Positions 43,250 through 53,615 of a stretch of 64,000 nucleotides of DNA are shown here, piece after piece. The notes under the pieces were generated by a model. That model was not told the DNA's origin, searched no databases, and saw only the letters and a program-made list of their open reading frames with translations. Location: NCBI GenBank assembly GCA_024516155.1, contig JAJJXM010000028.1:1-64000 (forward strand), written 5' to 3'. The DNA comes from Pyronema omphalodes (taxonomy: Eukaryota; Ascomycota; Pezizomycetes; Pezizales; Pyronemataceae). Position numbers and translations under genes: made by a program. Position 1 is the stretch's first letter, and each line of letters starts with the position of its first letter.

Positions 43250-45787
43250 AGATCCTCTAGGGTTGCGTCACCTGAGGAGGAGGAATGTATATCTGACGCA
43301 GGGAATATTATTTGTTGTGGAACAAAAAGAAAATCCACAGACAACGTGGGGTCGATCAAGACAAAAAATCGACGAACCGACAATGGAACCCCTTCGAAGG
43401 AAACAAAAATGGAAGCCGTGATCCCACCTTATCACGGAAAAAGGCCAATAATCAACATGGTGTTGAATTGATCAAAGAATAAATTCAGAACGGTGCGGGT
43501 CCTACTCGATACAGGCTCCACCTCAGCACTACTGGACAAAGGTTTTGTCCATACATACAAAATCACTACTGTGAAGAGAGACAAGCCTCTTCAAATCCGC
43601 AACTTCAATAACGAGGTAGTTGCTGGAGCTGGAGAAGTCTTTACGGTACCTTTCATGCTGCAACATAAACAACACTTTGCAGCCGAATCCTTCGAAGTCG
43701 CCCCCCTTGACAGCGACTGCGATGTCATCTTACCATACTGGTGGATGGCAAAACACCAACCTTGCAACATGTGGGGAGAAAGCAATAACATCTCCTTCAC
43801 AACTCCACGTTGCACCGAACATTGTACTAAGGCTCAGGCCAGTACATTCTCCCTTAAGGTCGATAGACGAGTACTGGACCACCCTGAGGCCTCAGTTATA
43901 GGCCATATATCAGCCATTGCCACTAAAGAGGAATTGTCAGAGGCACTTCAACAAGTCCCTGAGAAATTCCGTAAGTGGATCAATATCATGACCAAGGAAG
44001 CAGCAGACAAGCTTCCAGAACACAAGTCTTACGACCATGCCATAGACTTAAAGGAAGGAGAGACTCCTCCTTGGGGACCAGTCTATGCGCTTAATGATGT
44101 TGAACTGGAGACACTCAGAGAATGGCTAAAAGAAATGCTAATAACAGGCAAGATTAGACCATCAAAATCTGCTGCCGCAGCACCCATTCTCTTTGTGCCA
44201 AAACCCCATGGGCGAGGTCTACGACTTTGTGTTGACTATAGGGGGATTAATAAAATAACAATAGCAAATCGCTACCCCCTCCCTCTTATGTCTGAATTAC
44301 AAGACAGAGTAAGAGGAGCTAGGTTCTTCACGAAAATGGATTTGAAGAACGGTTATCATTTGATTAGGATCAAAGAAGGCGATGAATGGAAAACAGCCTT
44401 CAGATGCAGGTATGGGCTTTATGAGTTTTTGGTTATGCCCTTTGGATTAAGCAATGCACCGGCCACATTCCAGGATATGATGAATCATATCTTTAGGGAC
44501 ATGTTGGATCAGGGAGTGATTGCTTATATTGATGATGTTCTGATTTACGCGGAGACGGAGGAGGAACATGATGAATTGGTTAAGGAAGTCTAAAAAAGAC
44601 TGGAAGAAAATGGGCTGGTAATATCTCCGGAAAAATGTGTTTGGGGGACAAACAAAGTGGAATTTTTGGGGTATATTATAAGCGAAAACGGAATTGAGAT
44701 GGCAAAGGATAAAGTGGAAACCGTCCTGGCTTGGGAACCTCCTAGATCCTTGAAAGAGACACAGGGCTTTCTTGGATTTGCAAACTTCTATCGCCGATTC
44801 ATAAAGGACTTTTCAAGAATTTGTCGTCCTCTTACTGAATCTACCAAGGGCGATCCAAAGAAGTGGGAATGGACTGTTGCCATGGAATTGGCATTTGATG
44901 AGTTGAAGCAGAGGTTTACGAAGGCACCAATATTGGGTCATTTTGATCCTAAAAAGGTTTGCATTGTTGAAACTGATGCTTCTGACTTTGCCTTAGGCGC
45001 AGTCCTTTCTCAGAAAGGAGAGGACGGAAAGCTGCACCCTATTGCTTTTCACTCAAGGAAATTTACTCCGGCAGAAATCAACTACGAAATCCATGATAAA
45101 GAGCTTTTAGCTATTGTGGATTCGTTTAAAATATGGAGAAGATACTTGGAGGGAGCAATGCACACAGTTCAGGTATTCAGCGACCATCAAAATTTGGAGT
45201 ACTTCACCACAACAAAAGTACTCAATCGTCGCCAAGCAAGGTGGGTTCAAGAACTTGCTGGTATTGACTTTAAAATTTTCTACAGACCTGGAAGTAAGAA
45301 TGGGAAGCCAGATGCATTGTCAAGGCGTCCGGAGTTCCGCCCTGAAAAGGGGGGAGGTGAGGATCAGCCGATTACGACTAGCCTTCACAAAGAACATTTT
45401 GCATCGATTTCAGCAATCAGCAGTGGAGGAGAAGGAACTTCATTCATGGTTTCTTCAGCACGGCTCAATTCTATTCCTTCTGTTAAATGGTCTGGCGAAT
45501 TTTTGAACATGGTTAAAGAAGCTGGAGAACTGGACGAAAATTATAAAAAAGCAGCAAACAAAATAAAGGATCCACTAACGATAGAAGCTGGCATAATCTA
45601 TCGGAAAGAGAAGTTATGGGTGCCAAAGGATTTAGTCAACATGGTCCTGGAATCAGAGCACAACTCGAAAATTGCAGGACACTTTGGTCAGGATAAGACC
45701 ATTGAATTAATAAGAAGAAACTTTTGGTGGCCGAAGATGGATGAACAAATAATTGAATATATTCAAAGCTGTTTGGAATGTCAGAAG
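43250..45787 (+). pseudogene. pol: pol of gypsy E, 5' part: PR, RT, RNase H, IN zinc region
   Basis: Collinear with D1 pol. A TGA at 43469-43471 replaces Trp (D1 LNWSKN), and a TAA at 44591-44593 lies after RT (D1 has Leu). Protease LLDTGSTSALLD; RT CVDYRGINKI, MPFGLSNAPATFQ, YIDDVLIY; RNase H VETDASDFALG, the usual form where D1 has DAF; integrase zinc region FWWPKMDEQ and CLECQK, where B2 interrupts at 45788. Confidence 0.9.
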
Positions 45788-46547
45788 TGTCAAAATCCGG
45801 CTACACACGGCCGACAGGCGATACAACCGTCGGATTGCTATGCAATCGGGTTCGGCTCTGGACTTCTAGGTGAGTTAGTCACGGGCTCAGGCAGTACTTA
45901 CCTTGTACACAGGATGTCCCTGCAGCGTTGCCTCTGATAGGATCGTCGGATGGGGATCTGGGTGGGGGAATAGGGAGGTATTCGAGATGGGTGAGTATGT
46001 TGGGATGGGCGGGGTTTGTGGTCACGGTTTAGATGATAGAACTGCAGTGTGTAGATAGGATTTGTGTAAATAGATAATTGATTGCGTACTAGACTAATGA
46101 AATACAAATGTCCCCTTATATACCTTTGTCCCTGTGCTCATGTGATTTCCCAACTTCATCTGACCCGCAGATATTCCATCCATCATGAGACACCCTTCGC
46201 TCCACCGTGACTCCCAAAACCTAACTAAAACACAATACAAACATAAACCAAAACATAATACAAAACAAATACAAAACATAAGCAAAACACAATACAAAAC
46301 ATAAGCATAACACAATACAAAACATAAGCAAAACATAATCCAAACCTCGAGGAAACCCTCCTCGTTCCACCCCGCACTTACCCCCTTGTCCCTCGCTTAA
46401 CCCTAACTCCTCTCGCCTAGCCCTAGCTCCACCTCTTCGCTTAAACCCTAACCGTGACGTACGCCATCCCCAGCGTCACACCCACGAACCACAGCCCAGC
46501 TGTGGTTACAATCCCCCCCAGAAGCATATCCCTAGCGGTTCGTGACA
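45788..46547 (-). repeat. 3' LTR of B2 (760 bp)
   Basis: TGTCAAAATCC to GTTCGTGACA on the plus strand. Contains an A-rich minisatellite (about 46225-46345) and the 3' end and stop codon of ORF3 (46441-46547). TATA-like TTATATA at 46116-46122 reads on the minus strand. Confidence 0.95.
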
Positions 46548-47379
46548 GTAGCTCCCCCCTCCAGGCCGAGACTCCGACGAGGCTTGTCTGAGGTTCCCCA
46601 TGGGGACGAGGTCGGGGTTGTCGCTGCCGACGGCGATTGCGGTTCTGGCGGCGGCATCTGCCGGATAGTCGTTGGAGGCGGGGAGAGTCTCCTCCGAAAC
46701 CAGTGCTGGAGTGCTCCGGCAACGAGGACCCCTCGAATGGCGGTGGGGTGTGGGTCGGCGGTGGCACCTCTTCCTTTCCAGTGGGTGGTCCGTAGAAAGA
46801 GAGGTTTATTGCGAGTCGTTCGGGGTCCCTGTTCGGAGACATGAGGTAAACAGGGACGTACCTTTTCTCCATCAAAGTCTCGCTCGAGGTTTCCGAGGCC
46901 AGCTCGGGTGCTGTTGGTGGCTGTTCCCCGTTGGGGTGCTGCTGGTCTTTCTCCGGGACGGGGGTCGGTTCATCCGGTGTCGGAGCGGGAGTTGTCGTGG
47001 AGCGGGCAGGCCCTGTGGCGCCGCATCTGGCTTCATGGCCATCCATGTTAACCAGAAACCCACAGTCGTAGCAGACCCTCTTCCCTCGTTGCCAGGCCCG
47101 ACAGGCCTTCCGAACGTCCAAATGTTTCTTCCGGATCACAGCCTCTAACTCGGGATCGTGCGTCCGTCCGCAGTTGCATTCGTTGGTTCCTTTCCGCCCA
47201 GCGGTTGGAAAATAGTTGTAGTTTTCTTTCGATTGTCGATGTGTGGCGCAGTAGTCGTCGTAACAAAAGGTCCAGTGTTGGGCATCGTGTGGGGGATACG
47301 TGGTTGTCGGTGATGGGGCATCCTGGCGGTACCAGCCGCCGGATTGTTGGTCGTTCTCGGGGTTGATGGGGCTAGCCAT
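46441..47379 (-). CDS. ORF3 of gypsy B2: Cys/His-rich protein with C-terminal membrane segment (312 aa)
   Basis: ATG 47379 lies 5 nt after the pol stop (47385-47387), a reinitiation-like spacing. Residues 36-119 hold Cys/His clusters: C39, C44, H47; C68, C70, H74; C93; then C103-x2-C106-x8-H115-x3-C119, probably zinc-binding. Residues 120-280 are Pro/Ser/Arg-rich and look disordered, with a basic run near 255-270. Residues 285-308 (MLLGGIVTTAGLWFVGVTLG onwards) form one hydrophobic helix, and the protein ends VTVRV. The last 35 codons and the stop lie in the LTR. There is no signal peptide, so this does not look like a classical envelope; a tail-anchored protein is more likely. I recognise no family. 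B1 has the same ORF with one TGA. Confidence 0.8.
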   Translation of the reverse strand: MASPINPENDQQSGGWYRQDAPSPTTTYPPHDAQHWTFCYDDYCATHRQSKENYNYFPTAGRKGTNECNCGRTHDPELEAVIRKKHLDVRKACRAWQRGKRVCYDCGFLVNMDGHEARCGATGPARSTTTPAPTPDEPTPVPEKDQQHPNGEQPPTAPELASETSSETLMEKRYVPVYLMSPNRDPERLAINLSFYGPPTGKEEVPPPTHTPPPFEGSSLPEHSSTGFGGDSPRLQRLSGRCRRQNRNRRRQRQPRPRPHGEPQTSLVGVSAWRGELLSRTARDMLLGGIVTTAGLWFVGVTLGMAYVTVRV

Positions 47380-47384
47380 GGTTT

Positions 47385-50300
47385 TTACAACCTTGGGGCC
47401 GGTTTTCTTGGGTAGGTTGTGTGGAATCGTCGGATAGCGTCGGGGGAATTCGTGAAGTTCTCCGATGGGTACCAAGTTCGGTCGGGATCAGGGTCTCCCG
47501 TCCAACGTACACGATACTGGAGTCGGTTTCGATGATAGCGGGAATCAACTATCTCCTCCACTTCCCATTCTTCTTCGTCCTCAATAACAATTGGTGGGGG
47601 AGGAGGTTGGACGTGCCCGGGGATCGGTGTAAGGGTGGGTTGAGCCAGCTCGAGCAATGAGATGTGGAATACGGGGTGTATTTTCACACTGGCGGGGAGA
47701 TCCAATTTATACGCTCTTGTCCCCACTCGCTCGAGGATGGTGTATGGTCCCATCAGCTTGTAATCCAACTTGCTGGATGGGCGAGTTGTCTTCACGTTTT
47801 TCCTCCGCAACCACACCCTATCCCCCTCCCTGAGTACGGGATCCGGGTGTCTCTTCCGATTTGCCTGTTCTGCCTGGGCAGCCTGTGCATATCCGATTTC
47901 TGCCTGTAGTTCCCGGTGGAGGTTGGTGAGGGCTGAGACGTATTCCGCCACCTCCGGGAATCCTCCTTCTATTTTTCCTAGGCTGGGTGCGAACCGCGGA
48001 TGATACCCATAATTCGCGAAGAAGGGGGTTACCTTTGTTGTCTCGGATTGAGTGTTGTTATAGCAAAACTCCGCCATTGGGAGTAGCTTTTCCCAGTCGT
48101 CCTGTTGGTAATTGCAGTACGCCCGCAGGTACTGTTCGAGGGTGGCGTTCGTGCGTTCGGTCTGTCCGTCGGTCTCGGGGTGGAATGCGGTGCTGAGCTT
48201 CCTTGACGTCCCCATTGCCCCCATCACTCGCTTCCAAAACGTCGAGGTGAATAGAGACCCGCGGTCGGAGACGATATCGTTAGGAAGTCCGTGGGCCCTG
48301 ACCACATGCCTCAGGAATCCATCCGCCAGTTCCTTCGGCCCCATCGTATCCGCACAGGCTACGAAGTGAGCCATCTTCGTGAACCGATCCACAATTACCC
48401 ATAGGGCGTTGTTTCCTCCTCTTGACGGCAGTCCAGTGATAAAATCCATGGACACTGAATCCCACGGCCTCGATGGTGGCTGTAAGGGCTTCAGGAGCCC
48501 GAAAGGAGCGTGCCTGACTGGCTTAATCCTCTTGCAGGTATCGCAGTGGTCTACGTATCGGTTGACATATTGGCGTTGCTGAGGCCAATAATAATTCCTA
48601 CTGATTAGCTCCAAGGTCCTCGCCCGCCCTGGGTGTCCCGCAACGAGTGCATCATGGTGGTCATGTAGGAGCCGTAGCCGCAACTCGTGGTCGTCTGGTA
48701 CCCATATTAACCCCTCATACAGCAACAGCCCCTCTCGTTCTTCGCAAAGTCCCAATGCCACCTTCCGGTCTATCTTCTCCCCAGTTCGTAATTTCCTTAA
48801 TATCTCCTGTATCTCCTGATCCTCCCTTGTTTTCTGTTGGATTTCTTTTAACAATTCCTCGTCGACCTGTATTTCCATGACCTCGGCAGAGTTGATCCAG
48901 AAGGTCTGCGGCGGCAAAAGAACTCGTTCCCTGTTCTGCCTGTGTTTCAGCTCCCCTTCCCAAGGAGAATCTCCTGATTCTCTCGATAGGATGTCGGGCT
49001 TTCCCGCCAGTTTGCCGGGTCGATACGTTATTGCGAAGTCGTAATTCGCCAACATTTCCGCCCACCTTGCCTGCCGTAGGTTTAGGTCTTTTTTTGTAGT
49101 CCAATATTCCAAATTTTTATGGTCCGTCAATATAGTAATCTTGTGTCGAGTATTCTTGCAGTAGGTACCCCATTTATTTAGGCCTTCAACTATGGCGAGG
49201 AGTTCTTTATCGTGTATATCGTAATTTAATTCCGGGTCCTTCAGTTTGCGCGAGAAATATCCCAAGGGATGTAGGATGCCTTGGTCGTCCGGCTGCGAGC
49301 AGACTGCTCCGATGGCGTAATCCGACGCATCTGTCTCCAGGGTTAAGGGTTTTGTGGGGTCAAAATGTCGTAGGATAGGTTCAGAAATCATTGCCCGTTT
49401 CAGCTGTTCGAATGCTGATTTAGCCGCGTCGTCCCATTTCCATGTTACATCCTTCCTCGTCAGTTTTGTAAGAGGCGCCGTAATCTTGCTAAAATCCCGG
49501 ATAAACCTCCTATAGAAGTTGGCGAACCCTATGAAACTCTGGATTCCCTTTACGTTTGTCGGTTCCCTCCATTCTGCCACTGCTCTTACCTTCTCCGGAT
49601 CCATCCTTATCCCCGTTGGTGAGATGATATATCCCAAGTACTCCGTCTCCGTGGTGTGAAACTCGCATTTTGAGGCCTTGAGCCTCAACTTTACCTTATC
49701 CACCCGTTCCAAAACCTTTCTCACATGTTGTTGGTGTTGCTGCAGATCATCCGAGTAGATGAGGATGTCGTCGAGGTATGCCAGACAGAAGATGTCTAGA
49801 TAGTCGCTGAGGACCTCGTTCATCCACCTCTGAAAGGATGCTGGAGCGTTGGTAAGACCGAATGGCATGACCAAATATTCAAAAAGACCGTATTTCGTCC
49901 GAAAAGCGGTCTTCCATTCGTCCCCCTTTGCGATTCGCAGGTTATGATAGGCGTCCCGTACGTCGAGTTTCGTGTATATCTTTGCGTTGGATAGTCGATC
50001 CAACGCTTCCCCTATTAACGGGAGAGGTGTTCTATCTTTCACTGTGATCTCGTTAAGCCCCCGATAATCCACACAGAGTCTTAGTGTGCCATCCTTCTTT
50101 TTCACAAAATGAATCGGGGCCCCCGCCGGTGATGTCGAGCGGCGTATCCATCCCTTCTCCAGGCTCGTGTCCAAGTATTCTCTTAACGTTTTCAACCTTC
50201 CCTCGTCCAATGCTCGAAGGGGTTCGAATGGTGGAACCCCTCCCTTCACCAACGGAATCCGATGGTCGTGATGGCGGTGTGGGGGTCGTCCCGACACTTC

Positions 50301-51698
50301 TTCCTTATCGAATACATGCAAGAAGTCGTGATATTCGACCGGAACGATGTCACCAGCCGAACGCGGGGTCGGTTCCTGCTGTTTGGCTGAACCCTGGGAT
50401 ACGGGTTCCCGAACGGAGCCATACCGCTCATCCTGGAGCGATCCCATGGCGGCGTAAGCGATCCAGTCAAAGTTTCCTTCCGATTCCTCCTCATCTTCCC
50501 CATCTTCCTCGTTTCCATCGGCCTGCATTTGAAAAGGATCCTTTTCTGCACCATCCCGGATCCGTTTCCGTTCCTCTTTTATTTCTTCCCCTTCCTCGGG
50601 CTGCATTCGAAAAGGGTCGTTCTGTGCAGTTCCCCGGGTCCGTTTCCGTTCCTCCTTTTCTTCTTTCCCTTCGGGCTGCATTCGAAAAGGATCGTTTTGT
50701 GCAGCATCCCGGGACTCTTTCCATTCCTCCTCTTTCCCGTCCTTTTCCTCAGTCTGCATTCGAAAAGGATCGTTTTGTTCGCTACCTTCGATCTCTTTTC
50801 GTTCCTCCTCCTCCTGGTCCTTCTCGACCCTTATTTGCAGAGGATCACCTTGTCCGTCTTCCCAGGTTCCTTGTAGCTCCTCTTCTTCTTCGTGCTTTCC
50901 CATGTCCTCCTCGAATTCCCTTCGAAGGAGATCATCTTGTGCCCCGACTTGGACCCTTCCTTGTTGCTCCTCTTCCCCCTCTCTTTCCTGGTCCTTTCCG
51001 ATCCTTCTTCGCCACGGCGCCGCTTCTTGTTCCTTTTTCCTCGTTCTACTTCCCCAGGTTTCCTTCCTTTCTTCCCAACTTGCTTCGCATATTCTTTCTT
51101 CCCTGGCTGCGGCCTGCGCAGTGTCCAGTCGATATTGCTGAATAGCGTCGTTTTCCGTTACCGTGGTCGCGTGAGGTGAGGTCGAGGTCCCTAGGCACCT
51201 CTTAGCGCAACGCGCCGAGTCGAACGTAACTCTTCCCTCGTTCCAGTCGATACTGGGGTTGTGCGTTCGGAGCCATGGAAGTCCCACGATGATAGGTGAG
51301 TTTCCAATCGTGATACAATGCAGCCGAATATCCTCCTGATGGTTGTTGATCTGTAATCTTACCATAGCTTCGTGGGTGACTGGTCCACTAGCTATCTCTC
51401 GTCCGTCCACTGCCAACACCCTTCGTGGGACGTCCTTCTTTTTCAACGGAATCCCCACCTTTTCCGCATATTCCTTATCGATGAAGTTCTCCGTCGCTCC
51501 ACAGTCCACCATGGCCGTCGTGGTGTGTTCTCGATTATCTTTTCCTTTTATTACTACTTTCAATATGATCTTTTCATCTCGCCGGTATGGCCCTACGCTC
51601 GATATCATGTAGGCTGGTTCCGGATTGTCTGGTTCGGCGGAACTCTTCGTCCCCAGAAGTCCACCTTGTTTTTTTACTCCTGGGGATCCTCTTTTCCC
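47385..51698 (-). CDS. pol: pol of gypsy B2: PR-RT-RNase H-IN-chromodomain, intact
   Basis: Made by -1 frameshift at 51698-51692; after the slip it reads KRGSPGVKKQGGLLG. The frame is open upstream to an in-frame ATG at 51824, but that part overlaps gag. Protease VDCGATENFID near 51505; an unusually long Glu/Lys/Arg-rich linker with four repeats (about 50460-50960); RT CVDYRGLNEI, MPFGLTNAPASFQ, YLDDILIYS; RNase H LETDASDYAIG; integrase (YYWPQQRQYVNRYVDHCDTC, MDFITGLP, IVSDRGSLF, FHPETDGQTERTN); chromodomain LQYRVRWTGDPDPDRTWYP. No stop or frame change. Confidence 0.95.
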   Translation of the reverse strand, partial: GKRGSPGVKKQGGLLGTKSSAEPDNPEPAYMISSVGPYRRDEKIILKVVIKGKDNREHTTTAMVDCGATENFIDKEYAEKVGIPLKKKDVPRRVLAVDGREIASGPVTHEAMVRLQINNHQEDIRLHCITIGNSPIIVGLPWLRTHNPSIDWNEGRVTFDSARCAKRCLGTSTSPHATTVTENDAIQQYRLDTAQAAAREERICEASWEERKETWGSRTRKKEQEAAPWRRRIGKDQEREGEEEQQGRVQVGAQDDLLRREFEEDMGKHEEEEELQGTWEDGQGDPLQIRVEKDQEEEERKEIEGSEQNDPFRMQTEEKDGKEEEWKESRDAAQNDPFRMQPEGKEEKEERKRTRGTAQNDPFRMQPEEGEEIKEERKRIRDGAEKDPFQMQADGNEEDGEDEEESEGNFDWIAYAAMGSLQDERYGSVREPVSQGSAKQQEPTPRSAGDIVPVEYHDFLHVFDKEEVSGRPPHRHHDHRIPLVKGGVPPFEPLRALDEGRLKTLREYLDTSLEKGWIRRSTSPAGAPIHFVKKKDGTLRLCVDYRGLNEITVKDRTPLPLIGEALDRLSNAKIYTKLDVRDAYHNLRIAKGDEWKTAFRTKYGLFEYLVMPFGLTNAPASFQRWMNEVLSDYLDIFCLAYLDDILIYSDDLQQHQQHVRKVLERVDKVKLRLKASKCEFHTTETEYLGYIISPTGIRMDPEKVRAVAEWREPTNVKGIQSFIGFANFYRRFIRDFSKITAPLTKLTRKDVTWKWDDAAKSAFEQLKRAMISEPILRHFDPTKPLTLETDASDYAIGAVCSQPDDQGILHPLGYFSRKLKDPELNYDIHDKELLAIVEGLNKWGTYCKNTRHKITILTDHKNLEYWTTKKDLNLRQARWAEMLANYDFAITYRPGKLAGKPDILSRESGDSPWEGELKHRQNRERVLLPPQTFWINSAEVMEIQVDEELLKEIQQKTREDQEIQEILRKLRTGEKIDRKVALGLCEEREGLLLYEGLIWVPDDHELRLRLLHDHHDALVAGHPGRARTLELISRNYYWPQQRQYVNRYVDHCDTCKRIKPVRHAPFGLLKPLQPPSRPWDSVSMDFITGLPSRGGNNALWVIVDRFTKMAHFVACADTMGPKELADGFLRHVVRAHGLPNDIVSDRGSLFTSTFWKRVMGAMGTSRKLSTAFHPETDGQTERTNATLEQYLRAYCNYQQDDWEKLLPMAEFCYNNTQSETTKVTPFFANYGYHPRFAPSLGKIEGGFPEVAEYVSALTNLHRELQAEIGYAQAAQAEQANRKRHPDPVLREGDRVWLRRKNVKTTRPSSKLDYKLMGPYTILERVGTRAYKLDLPASVKIHPVFHISLLELAQPTLTPIPGHVQPPPPPIVIEDEEEWEVEEIVDSRYHRNRLQYRVRWTGDPDPDRTWYPSENFTNSPDAIRRFHTTYPRKPAPRL
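50460..50960 (-). repeat. charged tandem repeat in the B2 protease-RT linker
   Basis: Four clear units ending in QNDPFRMQ or EKDPFQMQ, with Glu/Lys/Arg spacers, against three in B1. The same DNA read on the other strand gives a long but spurious ORF. Confidence 0.72.
51651..51698 (-). promoter_or_regulatory. -1 frameshift signal of gypsy B2
   Basis: GGGAAAA at 51698-51692 in gag phase (GCG GGA AAA GAG), a 6-nt spacer, then CCCCAGGAG (51685-51677) pairing with CTTCTGGGG (51659-51651): nine pairs including one G-U that is G-C in B1. The loop is A-rich. Confidence 0.82.
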
Positions 51699-52606
51699 GC
51701 TCTTTCTTCGACTTGTTCCTCGTCGATGTTGGCTTCTGCCGCCCGGTACGTTCGTCGTTCCCCCATTGGTTTCTTGTGGGGGCATTTGGCGGCATAGTGG
51801 CCCGTCTTCCCGCAGTTGAAACACTCGTTGTTTTTTCGTCGTTTCTCTTCCTCGGTCCTATCCCTGGGCCTGCCCCTCCGAGTGGCATCCAGTTCCATCG
51901 GCTCGGGTTCCGAGAAGGTCGATCCCTGGTGGCCGTTCCTCGGATGGAAATTCTGGTACTGAGGTTCGAATCGGTTTCGCAGGGTCCGGAAATTGAACAG
52001 CCGGTTGTCCAATGCAATTGCTTTGTTTGCGAAATCGATTATCTTCGTCGGACGGGTCTCGAGGATGGCGAGTTGCCTTTGTACGTCCACATGAAGTCCA
52101 TCGCTGAACTGATCAATGTAGATTTCGTCGTTGTAACGCAGGTCCGCGATGATTCTCTGGAACTCGGCCCAATACGCTGCGGCGGACCGATTTCCCTGAC
52201 GGACATTTTTGAATTTCCTCCTCGCTACTTCCCTGGAATCCGCCTCTCCAAATGCTCTCGAGACGGCAGTCTTGAATGCCTCCCAGGTGGTGTACGTGCT
52301 CCTCCCTCTCTCGATGGAGGGTTCAATCCATGACCACGCATTTCCCCGGCACCGCGAACTGGCGTAATTAACCTTTTTAATATCACTGTCGAACCTGTTC
52401 GGTTCACAGTTGAACTTCAGCTCGCACTGAGTTAGGAAAGCCCGAAGCTTCGTCCTCTCGCCGTGATAGAGTTCGGGATCCTCGACCTTGGGATTACTGG
52501 TCGGAGAGGGTCGATAGGTGAGTTGTTGGAACAGTTGTTGAAGCTGCTCCTGGGTCATCACGACCGAGGGTGGCGTCATACCGCTCGTTCCCTGTTGAGA
52601 GGCCAT
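51674..52606 (-). CDS. gag: gag of gypsy B2 (about 310 aa)
   Basis: First ATG in frame is 52606 (MASQQGTSGMTPP, context ATAATGG). The frame is open 150 nt further up but only with non-ATG codons. Capsid domain: DPELYHGERTKLRAFLTQCE, AWSWIEPSIERG, FGEADSREVARRKFKNVRQG, YWAEFQRIIADLRY; knuckle CFNCGKTGHYAAKC followed by a Lys-rich stretch. Ends at 51674 just after the frameshift site. Intact. Confidence 0.88.
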   Translation of the reverse strand: MASQQGTSGMTPPSVVMTQEQLQQLFQQLTYRPSPTSNPKVEDPELYHGERTKLRAFLTQCELKFNCEPNRFDSDIKKVNYASSRCRGNAWSWIEPSIERGRSTYTTWEAFKTAVSRAFGEADSREVARRKFKNVRQGNRSAAAYWAEFQRIIADLRYNDEIYIDQFSDGLHVDVQRQLAILETRPTKIIDFANKAIALDNRLFNFRTLRNRFEPQYQNFHPRNGHQGSTFSEPEPMELDATRRGRPRDRTEEEKRRKNNECFNCGKTGHYAAKCPHKKPMGERRTYRAAEANIDEEQVEERAGKEDPQE

Positions 52607-52850
52607 TATGGAGGCTATGTCCTCGGGAATCTGCGCTGGTCCCGGTGAATCCGGAGTCTGTGGGCGGGATCGGTGTTCGGGGGTTACTGGGCTCGCTGGA
52701 CCGGTGGCTTCCCTTTCGATAACCTCGCTCAGCTCCTGCAATCGGAACGGATCCACGGTATTGGTTGTTTCTTATTTTTTCCTTAGTTGTGGTTGAAGCC
52801 CTTCGTGCTTCCTTAGTTGTATCGGGTGTCGTTCGGAGGACGCAATCAAA

Positions 52851-53610
52851 TGTCAAAATCCGGCTACACACGGCCGACAGGCGATACAACCGTCGGATTG
52901 CTATGCAATCGGGTTCGGCTCTGGACTTCTAGGTGAGTTAGTCACGGGCTCAGGCAGTACTTACCTTGTACACAGGATGTCCCTGCAGCGTTGCCTCTGA
53001 TAGGATCGTCGGATGGGGATCTGGGTGGGGGAATAGGGAGGTATTCGAGATGGGTGAGTATGTTGGGATGGGCGGGGTTTGTGGTCACGGTTTAGATGAT
53101 AGAACTGCAGTGTGTAGATAGGATTTGTGTAAATAGATAATTGATTGCGTACTAGACTAATGAAATACAAATGTCCCCTTATATACCTTTGTCCCTGTGC
53201 TCATGTGATTTCCCAACTTCATCTGACCCGCAGATATTCCATCCATCATGAGACACCCTTCGCTCCACCGTGACTCCCAAAACCTAACTAAAACACAATA
53301 CAAACATAAACCAAAACATAATACAAAACAAATACAAAACATAAGCAAAACACAATACAAAACATAAGCATAACACAATACAAAACATAAGCAAAACATA
53401 ATCCAAACCTCGAGAAAACCCTCCTCGTTCCACCCCGCACTTACCCCCTTGTCCCTCGCTTAACCCTAACTCCTCTCGCCTAGCCCTAGCTCCACCTCTT
53501 CGCTTAAACCCTAACCGTGACGTACGCCATCCCCAGCGTCACACCCACGAACCACAGCCCAGCTGTGGTTACAATCCCCCCCAGAAGCATATCCCTAGCG
53601 GTTCGTGACA
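52851..53610 (-). repeat. 5' LTR of B2 (760 bp)
   Basis: Matches 45788-46547 except CGAGAAAACC for CGAGGAAACC. TTATATA at 53179-53185 is the likely minus-strand TATA. Followed by the AGAAG duplicate at 53611-53615. Confidence 0.95.
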
Positions 53611-53615
53611 AGAAG

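Larger units (their letters stand above)
45788..53610 (-). mobile_element. Ty3/gypsy element B2, complete and apparently recent
   Basis: 7823 bp, LTRs of 760 bp with one mismatch seen, target duplication AGAAG at 45783-45787 and 53611-53615. It sits in the integrase zinc region of E. Gag, pol and ORF3 have no internal stops. Polypurine tract GGAGGGGGGAG beside the 3' LTR. The leader 52607-52850 has no ATG in the gag frame. Best candidate in the window for recent transposition. Confidence 0.95.

Noticed and set aside
50084..51145. 353-codon ORF on the plus strand
   Set aside because: Antisense to the repetitive B2 protease-RT linker; low-complexity translation with no domain. The same shadow occurs in B1.
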